NCBI GenBank assembly: GCA_025677835.1
Contig: JAIXMR010000008.1
Location: 1 to 64,000 of the forward strand
Source of the DNA: Sporodiniella umbellata
Taxonomy: Eukaryota > Mucoromycota > Mucoromycetes > Mucorales > Rhizopodaceae
DNA length: 64,000 nt
Reading direction: 5' to 3'
Shown piece after piece: positions 36,434 to 47,648 of the stretch (position 1 is the stretch's first letter; each line of letters begins with the position of its first letter). Both the position numbers and the translations under genes were made by a program. The notes beneath the pieces were generated by a model. That model was given only the letters and a program-made list of their open reading frames with translations, did not search any database and was not told the origin of the DNA.

Positions 36434-37209
36434 ATGGTGGGCCACTTGTATATCTCCAGTTTCAAATGGAAACCTCCCAGAACGTTAATAGAAAATGAAG
36501 ATGAGCTGATCAGCAAATTGTCTCTTATTGTAAAAAAAAAAAAGAAAAGAAAAGAAAAGCTTTTGTATATAAAATACAGATCTATTGTTTTGCTTATTCT
36601 TCATTATAAGCTGCCTAATACTTTAGCCAAAGAAAGAATAGATCGATTGAAACAGATCACCAAAGAGTATTGTCCATCACAGCATATTGATTTTTATATA
36701 TTCCTGGTGGCTATCTTTTGTATCATATGTTCTGCTGCATTTACTTTTGTTGCACGTTCGTTGAATATCTCCATGTGGTTTCCCCTCTTACTGCTACTAA
36801 TACCCACCGCTTTAAGTTTCTGGACCAGTAAAAGAAGAAATGATATTTACATAAAAATCAGAGAGGTAACAAAAAAGACAGAATCCTACTAGACACTGAC
36901 TTTTTCTTGTTCTAGTTTGAAAAACTATTGAAAAAAACGTTGAACGAATTTACAAAAAATGACTGTAGCCATTTTATCGTTTGGACTTGTGAGCGTATTC
37001 AGCTGGACAACGCACCTTCCAAATCAACTCGCTTATGTTTCATGATCCGCATCATCCAATTGGATCCTGAAATCGGTTTACGAGAGGATAGCGGTTCTAA
37101 TAATGAGGAGTTGCCTACTTATCATGCCGCTCTTCAAACCACTTCGTTTGCTTTACCTCCGCCTGCCTATGTTAGTTTGCCGAATACTCATTATCAACCC
37201 AACGTATGA
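36434..37209 (+). CDS. two-pass membrane protein with a PPxY motif, function unknown
   Basis: Predicted 241 aa in two exons: 36434-36865 and 36916-37209. Two hydrophobic segments at about residues 87-107 (FYIFLVAIFCIICSAAFTFV) and 114-131 (WFPLLLLLIPTALSFW) form a hairpin. The C-terminal domain is soluble (FEKLLKKTLNEFTKNDCSHF, then FIVWTCERIQ) and ends in a proline-rich tail with ELPTYH and PPPAY at 225-229. PPxY motifs bind WW domains of Nedd4/Rsp5 ubiquitin ligases, so a membrane adaptor is possible; this is inference. An A-tract inside exon 1 encodes KKKKKRK. I tested it as an intron, but removal would break the frame. The family is not recognised. Confidence 0.6.
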
Positions 37210-38360
37210 TTGCCTCTCCCTTAATAGCTCTTATAAACCTTTATATATATATATATATATATATTACATATCTCAATCATCTGTTACTCTTTTTTAATAC
37301 ATCCAAATACACACACACAGACATATATATGTCTATCTATCTATCTACGTACAGAAGGAGGCTTTCTTTGCTTTTTCTTTTCTCTTTTTTTATTGTTATT
37401 TCGTTTTGGTATCTTGAATAAAAGGTTGTGGGTTTTTGTTGTACATCGGCCAAGGAGGAAGTACAACCTACGTACACCTGTAAGTAAAACGTTGTTTCTA
37501 TTTATCTATAATTACCAAGGCAGTAAGAACAAAGCCAGAAACAAAAACAGCTAAAAGATGGATCAAAGACTGTGTAGAATAACCCACGAGAAAGCTCAAT
37601 GCCTATATGATTTTTTTTTAAAACAAAAACTTTTTTAAAATATATATATATATATATATATCAATTTACGCCAAAGATGACAAGAGATACAGTCATGAGA
37701 TTCTCAGTCTTCTTTTGACCTTCAAAATCCTATTCATCGACAAAGAATTAGTTCAAAGCTCATCTTTTGATACGCGTTATCGTCTTTAGATTTACAATAG
37801 TGCATTCCAATATTTCTGCTAAACCCATCTTGCACTACAAAAGTATTTATATATATATAAAAAAAAAGCAAGAACGTAAAGCAGAAAGGAAAAGTGAAGA
37901 AAAAGACCGACAAACGGAGCTCGAAAGCCGATTTCTATGTAGACTAGAGTAAGAGAAGGACCTTCAAGGTCTTTTTTTTTCCTGCCATGTACTTTGTTTG
38001 ATATCCACTCAAAAAAAAAAAAAGTATGTGTACGGAATATGCCAGAACAAGCCTGTTTAAAGACATAGGTGATTGACGACTGATGCTAACATTGGTAAAA
38101 GTTTCTCGCCTCAGATCTTTTCTCTTACTGGAAAGGCTGTATTTAAAGTCATACACTGTGCATGTCAAAATGGTCAAAGGGGGCTCTCTGTAATATATCC
38201 TCGAGCAGTGATACTTTAAACAAGTTTGGGTTTTGCCATGCAGAACAAGAAATTTGTTTTCTGTCGGTCTCTTAATGTTTGGTTTTTCTAGTGTCCCCCA
38301 CACAAACTTTGGGGGACAAAAAGATTGCTTTTTTCTTTTCTATTTTATCAAAAAAGAAAT
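37210..38360. other. intergenic region with (TA)n microsatellites
   Basis: (TA)n tracts at 37243-37265 and 37640-37661, and TCTA repeats near 37330. The open frames here are simple-sequence artefacts or A-rich. A minus-strand frame at 37944-38303 has no recognisable feature and lies directly upstream of PEX4. Confidence 0.5.
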
Positions 38361-38970
38361 ATGGATATTGTATCAAGAAGATTGATAAAAGAACTTCGAG
38401 AAATAGAGAAAGAAGCCAGTGCTCACCCAGAAATCATAGAATTGGCGCCAGAATCTGACGAGAGTTTGATGTCTTGGAAAGCAATACTAGCAGGATTGCC
38501 GGATACACCTTATGAAGGTACTGTAAAAAAAGATAACTCAAAAAAAGCTGACTCATATACAGGTGGTCAGTTTGAACTTTTAATCCAGATACCCTCAAAC
38601 TATCCAATACGGCCTCCTATCGTCAAATTCGTTACTACCATCTGTCATCCCAATATCCATTTTAAAGTAACCAAAAAAAAAAAAAAAAAAAAAAAAAAAA
38701 ACAATATTTTATTTGTAGTCGTCGCTTATATTTTACTTTACAAAAAAAAAAAAGACCGGCGAGATCTGCTTGGATATTTTAAAAACAGCCTGGTCTCCTG
38801 CCTGGACTTTAAAATCCACATTATTAGCCATCTCTTTACTCTTGACAAACCCTGAGCCTTCCTCTCCTTTGAATTGCGATGCTGCAAACCTCTTGCGGTG
38901 TAACGATCAACTCGGATATCAAAGTATCGTTAAAATGTATACCCAGCTTTACGCAACACATCGAAAGTAG
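38361..38970 (+). CDS. PEX4: peroxisomal ubiquitin-conjugating enzyme E2 (Pex4)
   Basis: Predicted 158 aa in three exons: 38361-38517, 38563-38666 and 38755-38970. The E2 core has the proline-rich NYPIRPPIVKF, the HPN motif (CHPNIHFK), and the active-site Cys at about residue 92 in TGEICLDIL. The sequences AWSPAWTL and PEPSSPLNCDAANLLR are characteristic of Pex4. Pex4 monoubiquitinates the import receptor Pex5 so that it can be recycled from the peroxisome membrane. The last intron ends in 12 A followed by G, an unusual acceptor, but only this site gives the conserved HFK-TGEICLD junction. Carnitine acetyltransferase at 59.5 kb is a likely cargo of the same import system. Confidence 0.93.
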
Positions 38971-39126
38971 TCATAAAACAGTCGCTGTCAATAATAAGGA
39001 ATGACTTTATCAAATAGATATAGGATCTGTACTCTCTCCTCATAAACAAATGGTGTATATAAACAGACGGCTTTTTCAAGTGTTTTTTTTTTTCAACAAA
39101 AGCTTCAACTTCATCAATAAGAATAA

Positions 39127-39174
<48 letters not shown>

Positions 39175-39303
39175 TAAACAAAAATTTATTGAACGTTTTG
39201 ATTTGCACTGAGCTCTCTTCAGAAAATGTCATTTCTTTGGTCATTTTTCTTTGATCGTTTTTCTTTCTTTCTCAACAAAGAAAAAAAGAAACAGAGGAAG
39301 AAA
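38971..39303. other. spacer with a (CT)n microsatellite
   Basis: A run of about 21 CT units at 39129-39171 lies roughly 130 bp upstream of the small secreted protein gene. It may sit in the promoter or 5' UTR. No other feature. Confidence 0.6.
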
Positions 39304-39513
39304 ATGAAACCGTTCACACTGATTGTATGTATGGTGTTCTGGATAGGTTTATCGATGGCTGCTCCATTTGATGTTTCAGAATTATGTGTATTAGATTGTA
39401 AATCGTCACTGGAAGAACTCAAATGTAAACGAACATTTTTCCCCAAAAAGCAAAGTGTATGTTGGACGTGCTGCACTAGACCCAAGGAAGTTTTTTCTTC
39501 TATTATTAATTAA
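39304..39513 (+). CDS. small secreted cysteine-rich protein (69 aa)
   Basis: A single-exon frame. MKPFTLIVCMVFWIGLSMAA is a clear signal peptide, with likely cleavage near SMAA-PF. The mature part of about 49 aa has six cysteines in the order C-x3-C-x9-C, then a basic stretch (KRTFFPKKQ), then C-x2-CC, and ends in a short serine-rich tail. Six cysteines would allow three disulphides, as in secreted fungal peptides. No known family is assigned and there is no evidence for toxicity. An upstream ATG at 39226 in the same frame would add a basic hydrophobic extension and destroy the N-terminal signal peptide, so 39304 is preferred. Confidence 0.7.
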   Translation: MKPFTLIVCMVFWIGLSMAAPFDVSELCVLDCKSSLEELKCKRTFFPKKQSVCWTCCTRPKEVFSSIIN

Positions 39514-39622
39514 CGATAACGCATGTGTATCTTTATATATATATATATACGTGTTTGTTAATAAATGTTTATTGATTACAAAAGTATTCATGAAATATAA
39601 ATGCGATTAGGATGAAATGTAG

Positions 39623-41038
39623 TTATTCTTCTACTTCTTTAGCCGCGCGGATTAAAGGTGAAAGGGACCTCAAAGGATCTGCGCATGATAAAAAAGGATG
39701 ACACAGGAGGTCTTGAGCGGAGGGACGGGTCTCAGGATCCACCTCAAGACATTTGGCTAGAAAATCCCTAAAAACGGTGGAGAGAGATTCAGGGCTTTGG
39801 AGTTTGGGTGTGCCGTTGGTAGCGATTAGATAGAGGGCTCTTAATGGGTTCTCGTTCAGATAAGGAGGTTCTCCTTCAATCATCTCAATCGCTAAAATAC
39901 CCAAAGACCAAATGTCTACTTTGGCTCCATACTCTTTCCGGGTCACGACCTCGGGTGCCATCCAATAAGGTGTACCTACCATCGTTGTACGCTTGGCTTG
40001 GTTTTCGTTCAATTGAGCACAAAAGCCAAAGTCGGCTATAGAAAAGACAGCATGAGAAAAACAACCTTTCTATTTTTTGGCACTTACTTAGCTTGATATC
40101 CCCTCTCATGCTTAACAAGATATTATCGCTTTTGATGTCTCGATGGATCACACCTTTGGAATGTAAATGATTTAAACCCTGTAAGACCTCTTGACAGACG
40201 GCAGCGATCTGACCTTCCATCATCATATTACAGGTCACTACATCCGTCAGACTGCCGCCTTCCATATATTCCATCACCACCCAAAGATCCCCTTTCCAAA
40301 GATAAGAATCCAGATAGTTGACGATGTTGGGGTGTTGGGATTTTTTCATCACCAAGATCTCGTTTATAATCAACTCCTTCTTGGGCTGTTGATCAAGATT
40401 CATCTGTTTAATAGCAACAGGAATCGAATCAGCTCGGTGGGCAATAAAAACTCCCCCTGAGGCACTATGGATCGATAAAGGTAAGTTCGTCTATCGTTCT
40501 TGTATTTCTTACCCTTGGCCAATCTTGGTCATATTATGGTAGATATCTCTCGGGTCCTGATTGATACAGATCTCTTCCAGCTGACTGACTACGTCGCAAG
40601 TAGACGAGGTGGTTTTTATCTGTCGACGTTTAATCACTGGGGTTTCTTCAGGCGGAGATATAGCGGTTTCAACCATACCTGTTTCTTTGGATACATAAAT
40701 AGGTATACAATGCCAATTGCTATCTATTTTCTTACCTGTATTTGATGTACGGGGGAAAGAGACCTACGGTTTAAAGAACAGGTGAGTGCGGCTTTTTTTT
40801 TTTTTTTCTGTATTACAATAGAAGATCTTTTTCCATAGTCTGATAATTTCAATTTAGATAATCTACGTAAAGAATTGGTAATCGCATTTCCTCCCGAGTT
40901 TTTTAAAAGAGAAGAAGCTGTACTGCTTCTTTTGTTGGGTATCTTTTGCCAGACAGTGTCATCTCTTGATTCTTGGTAAAACTCGATCGCATTAATGACA
41001 GCCTGTAGATATTTTCAAGGAGACGATAGGGAGAGATG

Positions 41039-41075
<37 letters not shown>

Positions 41076-41585
41076 GCACGCACGCACACAAATAGATGAT
41101 TTATAAAAGCAAGCAGGGAGATAAAAAAAAAAAGGAAAAAAAAAAAAGGGTCAGAATAGGCTGACAACACAATGGATGTATTTTTTTTTTTGTTACTTGT
41201 GGGTTTTGTTCTTGTTCTGTTTGAGTGATCCCACTTGTCTTTAACAAACTATGCCATTCTTTAGGTAGGCCGGTAAATTCGCCCGTACTAGCATCGAATC
41301 CAACATGGGTGACATGAATTGTATTGTAAGGAGAAGAGATATCCATTGTCGTCGGCGAAGGGCGATCGGCTATACTGGATAAATACGTAGACTTTGTAAG
41401 ACCATCATCTTACCTTGACCAAAACCACCTACAAATTTATCCAATACAATCCTGAGTCGAGTCTCATTGGGTCTTTGTTCAGTGAGTTGAGAACTGTAAA
41501 TTTTGGACTGTCGAGATTTAGTTAATGAGGAATGAGATTTAATGGTCTTTAAAGACTGAGTAGGTAAAGTACTATGGCCAATCAT
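39623..41585 (-). CDS. PAK/Ste20-family kinase with CRIB domain
   Basis: Exons supported: 41414-41585, 41197-41369, about 40736-41002, a linker exon ending at 40513, 40088-40464 and 39623-40035. The CRIB/PBD motif [20 protein letters not shown] followed by FTGLPKEW binds Cdc42/Rac-GTP. The kinase domain is complete: glycine loop [17 protein letters not shown] lysine, [32 protein letters not shown] and the APE region. No PH domain is seen upstream, so the layout is closer to short PAKs than to Cla4, although [10 protein letters not shown] resembles Cla4. Boundaries in the linker between CRIB and kinase (40514-40800) are uncertain because several in-frame choices exist around a 15-A tract. The role is Cdc42-dependent polarity and septin or actin control, from family knowledge. 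Confidence 0.88.
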
Positions 41586-42087
41586 CAAAAAGGATTTTAA
41601 TGTATATAAAAGGAAATATCCAATAATAATAACAAAAAAAAAAAAAGCGAAAGCAAAAAGAAAAAAAAAAGGTTCTTATTTTTTTTTTGAAGTACTTTTG
41701 TTATTTCTGTAGTAGTTTAATACTTCATTTTCAAGGGGAAGAATAACAATAATAACAATCTATCTTCTGTCACACGTTTTGTCTGATCAAAAGCAATAAT
41801 AAAGGGGAAAACAAAATGATAAAATAAGATGAGGGGTGGGCGAGATAATCTCTGGATGTTTGTTAGGATCCTTAGGGGAGAGAGCTCTATAAATATACAC
41901 ACATCTGTTTGCATTTGCATAAAATAGGATCGCGTTCATGCATTGGGCTCATAAAAAAACTGAAGCGCCTTCGGAGAACGAAGTTTTACTGTTGCTGCCC
42001 TTGCGTTTAAAAGGTCATGGACTCTATCCAAAAACACTTTAAAATCCTAAACTCAGGTTCGTACTATCTCGGCTTTTGTCTGATATA
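41586..42087. other. spacer between PAK kinase gene and inverted-repeat element
   Basis: This should be the PAK promoter. A-runs near 41635 and 41661 and poly-T near 41681. No gene is seen. Confidence 0.5.
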
Positions 42088-42776
42088 CAGTGAACGCAGC
42101 ATCAAATTGCGCTTTTTTTGTGAAATCCATCTGCCAAAAGAAAAAATTGAATTAGAATCATCAATAAAATAAGGTCAAGGAACTTTATCTTTCCTTTGCT
42201 CTACTTGTCAATTTTCAGTCTTTTTTTACGTCAAAATTAGTATTTCACAGCTTATTTTACCTCTTTTTTTTTCATTGATTTTTAAATTTAATACACTCTT
42301 TAGTTTGTCGAGTGTGTGAAGGATCTTTTTTTTTTTTTTTTAGCAAACCATGCCTTAAACATTAATGTCTACCATATCCATCCCTAAAAAATCTTTATCG
42401 TATCGAATAAAGGCAAGTGGAAGCTTAATGTTGTTTTTAAATATTAGTGAATATTTTATTTGATACTCTCAAAAATAATGACAGGAAATGAGAATGAGTT
42501 TTTTTTTTTTGTCCATTCGGTGATGAGAAGTAGTATCCTTATCCTGATACATTAGAAAGATACATAAAAAACGCACACAATATCAGTGAAAAAGACGATA
42601 ATAGCTCAGGCGATAATAGTTTAGTTGCGTATGGCCCAGTCAATGTTGGTTTAAATATGTCAGCCAAAAGACCAAATAGAGACTGAAAATTTCACTGAAA
42701 AATATGAATACAAGACATCAGTTTTTTTCAGCCTTCGATGCAATACAGCAGTGTGAAAAATCACCAAAAAAAAAAA
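42088..42776 (+). repeat. left inverted arm of the element
   Basis: Pairs with 44296-45016 in reverse complement. Inward-reading coding-like segments occur in it: an exon-like frame at 42534-42686 (YPYPDTLERYIKNAH, ending SAKRPNRD and stop) after an acceptor-like AAGTAG, and an ATG at 42704 beginning MNTRHQFFSAFDAIQQCEKS with an NLS-like KKKRKK. Confidence 0.8.
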
Positions 42777-42881
42777 GAAAGAAAATTGATGAAGACAGCT
42801 AATCCGGTTTGCCGCCATGTTCGATCCGAAATATCATTTTGAATATTCATTGTAAGTTTTTACTGATAGCATCAAACTACA

Positions 42882-43490
42882 ATGAGTTGGACCATCAGAC
42901 CTCGTTTTTGCTCAACAGCAGCTAAAACGAGCGCTATTTGTTGGAGGAGGTTGCTTTTTTTTTTTTGGAGGGGAGCCAGTCGTTGTTTATTCTTAATGGA
43001 AACATTTATTCAAGAATACCATTACTGGATTCTCACTATGAAAAAAACATTATCAACCAAAAGAAGCATCAGTCAGTTTTCTTTCCCTGACACCAATGTC
43101 AGATACCAAGATGTAAAACCATGCTTAATTGATGATGACAATGCTAAGAGATTAGTATTGGAAGTCAAAACTATGAACGCTTTATTTAATTCATCTATAT
43201 GCCCAGATAATAAGAAATCAGCAGTTGCCGGTGCCTTCAGCGCAAATAGATTTATATCAAGTAGGAACACAAGAGTTTTTATAGAAAAGCGCAAACTCGA
43301 AAAAGTTGAAATAATGGCAAACGAGAATAAAGAGTTTGACGGAACTAAATTTTTTGAGCAACACTTACTTTATCCTTTTAATGAACATGCCCAGCTATGT
43401 ATACTAAGGTCTAATTTCGATTACTTGAGCACCTACCTGTGTTATTGCTTCTCCCCCAAATTCATTAATGATGTTCAGACAATACCATAA
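42882..43490 (+). CDS. open frame in the centre of the element, unidentified
   Basis: A frame of 202 codons, of which the last 150 or so look protein-like: FSFPDTNVRYQDVKPCLIDD, then VKTMNALFNSSICPDNKKSA and KKSAVAGAFSANRFISSRNT. The first part is T-rich and probably non-coding, so the true start or exon boundary lies downstream of it, or upstream exons in the left arm are spliced on. A nearby GTAAGT at 42849 could be a donor. No transposase, helicase or reverse-transcriptase motif is evident. It is likely an element-encoded protein or its remnant. Confidence 0.35.
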   Translation: MSWTIRPRFCSTAAKTSAICWRRLLFFFWRGASRCLFLMETFIQEYHYWILTMKKTLSTKRSISQFSFPDTNVRYQDVKPCLIDDDNAKRLVLEVKTMNALFNSSICPDNKKSAVAGAFSANRFISSRNTRVFIEKRKLEKVEIMANENKEFDGTKFFEQHLLYPFNEHAQLCILRSNFDYLSTYLCYCFSPKFINDVQTIP

Positions 43491-44072
43491 ACCATTTGGA
43501 AAATTGAGGGTTGCTCCCATAATTAATATAAAGACTCCAGTGTCGTAGCCACCTCTAATATTTTCAAGTTCATTACAACTCAAGTACGGAGAAATGGAGT
43601 TAAAGCAAGTTTAAATTCGAACATGTCGCCTCTTTAAAACGTCAGTGTAAACAAAGTGGAGGCATTGAAAAAAAAACATTTGGCTGTATTGAAGACTTGT
43701 ATGAAGACAGCAATCCAATGATTACAATAGTAAGAAATAAAAAGCTGAAGAAGTCACTAACAAATTTGGTTTCAATATTTTCAACTGAAATTGCAAAAAG
43801 AAACGAGTAAATGAACAAAAACGTCTAGTATGAATTTAATGGGGCTTGAAATTGATAATCTTTACACTCGCAATCATTTTTTGTACATTTCGCGTTTTGT
43901 GATATAAAAAGCAAACCATCCATATCAAACATTTGGTTTAATTTTTTCTAATCAATGAACTTGACTAACACGTTGGCCAGCTTTTTTTCTGCTTATTAAA
44001 GTTAAAATGATAGCAAATCTTAATGCTATTTTATTGTTATTCAAAGTTTTAAATGCACTCCTTGTTATGTTT

Positions 44073-44373
44073 TTAACACAAATGGGTTAGTACCAAAACA
44101 TTTTGTATCAAGCTTGACTGTCCTTCTTTTTTTTTTTTTTTTTTTTTTGGAATAAATATGAGTGATGACCGGTTTTCTGCTTTGAGTGTCATCATGTTGC
44201 TTATAGCTTTTGGCACAGCCAGCAAGTAGTGTTCTTCCCCTTTACAGTCAACGTAGACTACAAGCTCCAAATCCCTTAATCCAGCTATTAACATCTTTTT
44301 TTTTTTTTTTTGGTGATTTTTCACACTGCTGTATTGCATCGAAGGCTGAAAAAAACTGATATCTTGTATTCAT
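44073..44373 (-). CDS. open frame entering the element from the right arm, unidentified
   Basis: The minus-strand ATG at 44373 lies in the right arm and gives the same N-terminus as the left arm (MNTRYQFFSAFDAIQQCEKS). After a run of 16 A the continuing protein-like frame, MLIAGLRDLELVVYVDCKGE and then HYLLAVPKAISNMMTLKAEN, is offset from it. The two parts are therefore either separated by a homopolymer frameshift or joined by splicing. A second A-tract follows. Possibly a decayed gene; no known domain. Confidence 0.3.
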
Positions 44374-45016
44374 ATTTTTCAGTGAAATTTTCAGTCTCTA
44401 TTTGGTCTTTTGGCTGACATATTTAAACCAACATTGACTGGGCCGTACGCAACTAAACTATTATCGCCTGAGCTATTATCGTCTTTTTCACTGATATTGT
44501 GTGCGTTTTTTATGTATCTTTCTAATGTATCAGGATAAGGATACTACTTCTCATCACCGAATGGACAAAAAAAAAAAACTCATTCTCATTTCCTGTCATT
44601 ATTTTTGAGAGTATCAAATAAAATATTCACTAATATTTAAAAACAACATTAAGCTTCCACTTGCCTTTATTCGATACGATAAAGATTTTTTAGGGATGGA
44701 TATGGTAGACATTAATGTTTAAGGCATGGTTTGCTAAAAAAAAAAAAAAAAAAGATCCTTCACACACTCGACAAACTAAAGAGTGTATTAAATTTAAAAA
44801 TCAATGAAAAAAAAAAAAGAGGTAAAATAAGCTGTGAAATACTAATTTTGACGTAAAAAAAGACTGAAAATTGACAAGTAGAGCAAAGAAAAGATAAAGT
44901 TCCTTGACCTTATTTTATTGATGATTCTAATTCAATTTTTTCTTTTGGCAGATGGATTTCACAAAAAAACCGCACTTTGGTTTTTATAAAACTGTAACTT
45001 GATGCTGCGTTCACTG
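44296..45016 (-). repeat. right inverted arm of the element
   Basis: Reverse complement of 42088-42776 with minor differences. Near the tip it carries extra bases (a TTACAGTTTTATAAAAACCA-like segment) between the terminal core and the shared GTGAAATCC block, which the left arm lacks. Confidence 0.8.
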
Positions 45017-47648
45017 TTAAAAACTAAAAGGTCCTTTTTTTTTTTTTTTGGTTCTGATAGCGTCACAAGTCATGTAATAAAAGAGCTATTGATTTTTATA
45101 TGTGCATTGTCGATGCAAAACAAACCTGAAAAAAAAAAAAGTAATGTGTATGAACTTGACAGGGTAAAGTACCTTTAAAAAAGAAATAGAGATAGGACGA
45201 TCTGCATCGCATCAAGGGGCGAGTGCATGCGTGTATTGTAAATTAAGTGAGCAATCCTTAGCGTCGTATGGCACTCTATCAGCCAATCAGATTGCCAATG
45301 AGCTTTCTAAACATACCCCACACATACTGTATTTCCACTGTTAATTAGCCTTTTTTTTTTTTGGCGCTTTAACTACTCTTCTTTGTATATAGAACACATG
45401 CATCTGTATACATAGACGTATAAAAAACATGCCGTGTTTTCTGTACTTTTACTGAGTCTCCGTATTTTTTTTATGCCGTTGATGTCTAAAAGTCATAGCC
45501 TCATAGACTTTCCAAAAAAAAAAAAAAAAAATGCCGCACTCTCGGTGTAATGATAGTTTGTCAAACTTGCTTATTTTTAAAACGTTTGTATTAAAATAGA
45601 CTGTAAAACAATATAGAGTACCTAGCGCGATAATATGCTCCCGCTGCCCTTTTCAAATTCAATTTAGTTTTTCTTCATTCCATATTATAATCTAAAGCAT
45701 AATTGCGTCCACCTCTTGCTATTTCAAGCTACGCGGAGCAAAAAAAAAAAATATATAGTGCCTAAAGTTTAAGAAAGGTCTGTCTTTTTGTGGGTTTTGT
45801 AGCTGTGTTCTTTCCATAAGTATATGATGAACGTATCTTGTGCTTGAGAATGTCTGTTGCATTCTTGTTGGTAACACTAAAGAGTTCATATCATCGTGAG
45901 ATCCAAGCGCTCACATATTAGCCCAGGGTCCTAAAGCATTACTAAAGGAACGAAGCTCTAGGACCATATCTCTAAAGTTTCTAACAGGTTGAAGAGATGG
46001 CTGCATTTTTGATGATTTGAAATCAAGTGTCTATTCTAAGCGCCACCTTTTTCTGAATGCTTGTGTCGCACTTGCATTGAATCATACAATCTTTTTATGT
46101 CTACGTTCTGCTTAGTTTCTGTTTATTGAAGTTATCATACCATAGACATTGTTTGTAAGTATCCAGACTTCTGCAATATTGTAACATTAAACTGGAAAAA
46201 TCGATTAAGCTATCTTTTGTAGGTGCTTATATATGAACGGTTGGCTTCTGCACGCGCGTTTTTGCTAGGAAATATTAATAATATAGGCAACGTCGGTTTA
46301 AGTTTTTTTTTTAAAGAGGACCTTTTACTTCGAGTCATCATACAAACAACGTTGGTTTTTGGCGGCAGAAGAAGAGGAAGGTGATATTGGTTAAAATATA
46401 ACTGGTACGCTACCAGTAAACCTATACTGTTCCAACTCTGTATCTATTGTTATCGTAAAATAACTCACCTAAAGCTTGGAGATTCGCGATGCTTGAATCT
46501 TCCCTACCCTGCTACAAAACGCAGTGAAACAATTTAAAACAGAGATGTAACATCCACTGCTACAATTAAACTTCCTGTCACAATTAAAGTTTCTTTTAAA
46601 GTAAAACTTCCAAAAGTTGTGTACTTTTTTAAGAAATCATTTGGTCCTATGAATCCGGAAAATAGATGCTTATTTAAACTATATAGGCATGTATTGAGAA
46701 GGCCAGCAATACGTTTCGACAGTTCCGCTCTCTCAGTAATACTACTTTTAGTGTAAATATTATATACTATTTTGTTTTATTTCCATTTTAGAACCAATGG
46801 CTTAATCTGCAATAAAGTACTTAAAACAGAAAAAAAAAAAAAAAAGAAATACAGAATTTCTCATTGTTATATATTTCAAATCTCTTTATTTGTACTTATT
46901 AACAAAGAAAAAATAGCCAAAATTACGAAATATACAAGGCAGTTAAAATGGTGTACCTTGACATCGACCTTCTTTATTGTCAATTGAATGTCCGACGAAA
47001 CCAAATCCATTGAAGCCCTTTAACGTTATAAATAAATCTTATTGCCAATCACTCTGACAATCAAATTCCATTCTTGATTAGTCTTTGAAAAGCTTGTATA
47101 AAATTCACCTCTTTTGTTGTCTTTGAAATATTAAAGCATGTCCTATAAGCAAATTCTTGTAGGGTCAGTCTATCTGTTTTCTGTTCTAGACAACCCAAAA
47201 GAAAAAAAAAAAAAGCGAGATTGAGAAAAAACTCAATGAAAATGCAAAAGAATGAGCTACTGGATACAAATCATTTTTGATATCAAAAGAAGGAGGGTGG
47301 GGATTTAAAAAAAGGAGAAGCAGGCACTGAGAGACCAAGAAACAAAAGAGGAGAGCTAATAGAAGAGACAGACACTAGAGACAAAGAACAGAAGAGAGTA
47401 ATCAAGAAAAGAAACACACACATAAACGTATTCTTCACGAGTCTTCATCGTTTACAGCATTTAGCATTGACTTTTAAAGGGGTGAGTGGTGTGGAACTTT
47501 TTATAGCTCTTTTTTAGCTTCCGATTTTTTTTTTTTTTTTTTTTATATTCTTTCCTCCTTTTATACAACAACTTGTAGCACCCACATTTTTATTTTTATC
47601 CTTTTTTTATCCTTTTTCTTTTCTTTTCTTTTTAGCTGCAAACTCACT
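45017..47648. other. gene-poor region upstream of the CLIP gene
   Basis: No convincing gene in about 2.6 kb. CCAATCA and CCAATGA occur near 45278-45296. The purine-rich stretch at 47290-47420 (GAGA- and AGAC-rich) is probably the 5' UTR of the CLIP-like gene. A likely 5' UTR intron lies at 47482-47635. Confidence 0.5.
47482..47635 (+). other. probable 5' UTR intron of the CLIP-like gene
   Basis: A GTGAGT donor at 47482 and a long pyrimidine-rich stretch ending TTTTTAG at 47635 lie just before the start codon at 47649. It is longer (154 nt) than coding introns here, as is common for leader introns. Confidence 0.5.

Larger units (their letters stand above)
42088..45016. mobile_element. 2.9-kb element with long terminal inverted repeats
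   Basis: The interval is bounded by CAGTGAACGCAGCATCAA at 42088 and its reverse complement ending at 45016. From these tips two arms of about 690-720 bp run inward as near-perfect inverted copies (42088-42776 and 44296-45016), around a unique centre of about 1.5 kb. Differences between the arms are few: single substitutions, homopolymer lengths and a roughly 20-bp insertion near the right tip. Matching landmarks are the GTGAAATCCATCTGCC, GTATGGCCCAGTCAATG-type and CAGCAGTGTGAAAAATCACC blocks. The outer 2-bp flanks do not give an obvious target-site duplication. The structure resembles a foldback or long-TIR DNA transposon. No known transposase motif was recognised, so the superfamily is open. 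Confidence 0.8.

Noticed and set aside
36532..36581. A-tract in the PPxY membrane protein gene read as a GTAAAA...ACAG intron
   Set aside because: Its removal (50 nt) shifts the frame and gives an early stop; the continuous frame encodes the membrane segments.
42061..45040. TA target-site duplication for the inverted-repeat element
   Set aside because: Left and right flanks (GATATA and TTAAAA) do not give an unambiguous duplication at the tip boundaries.
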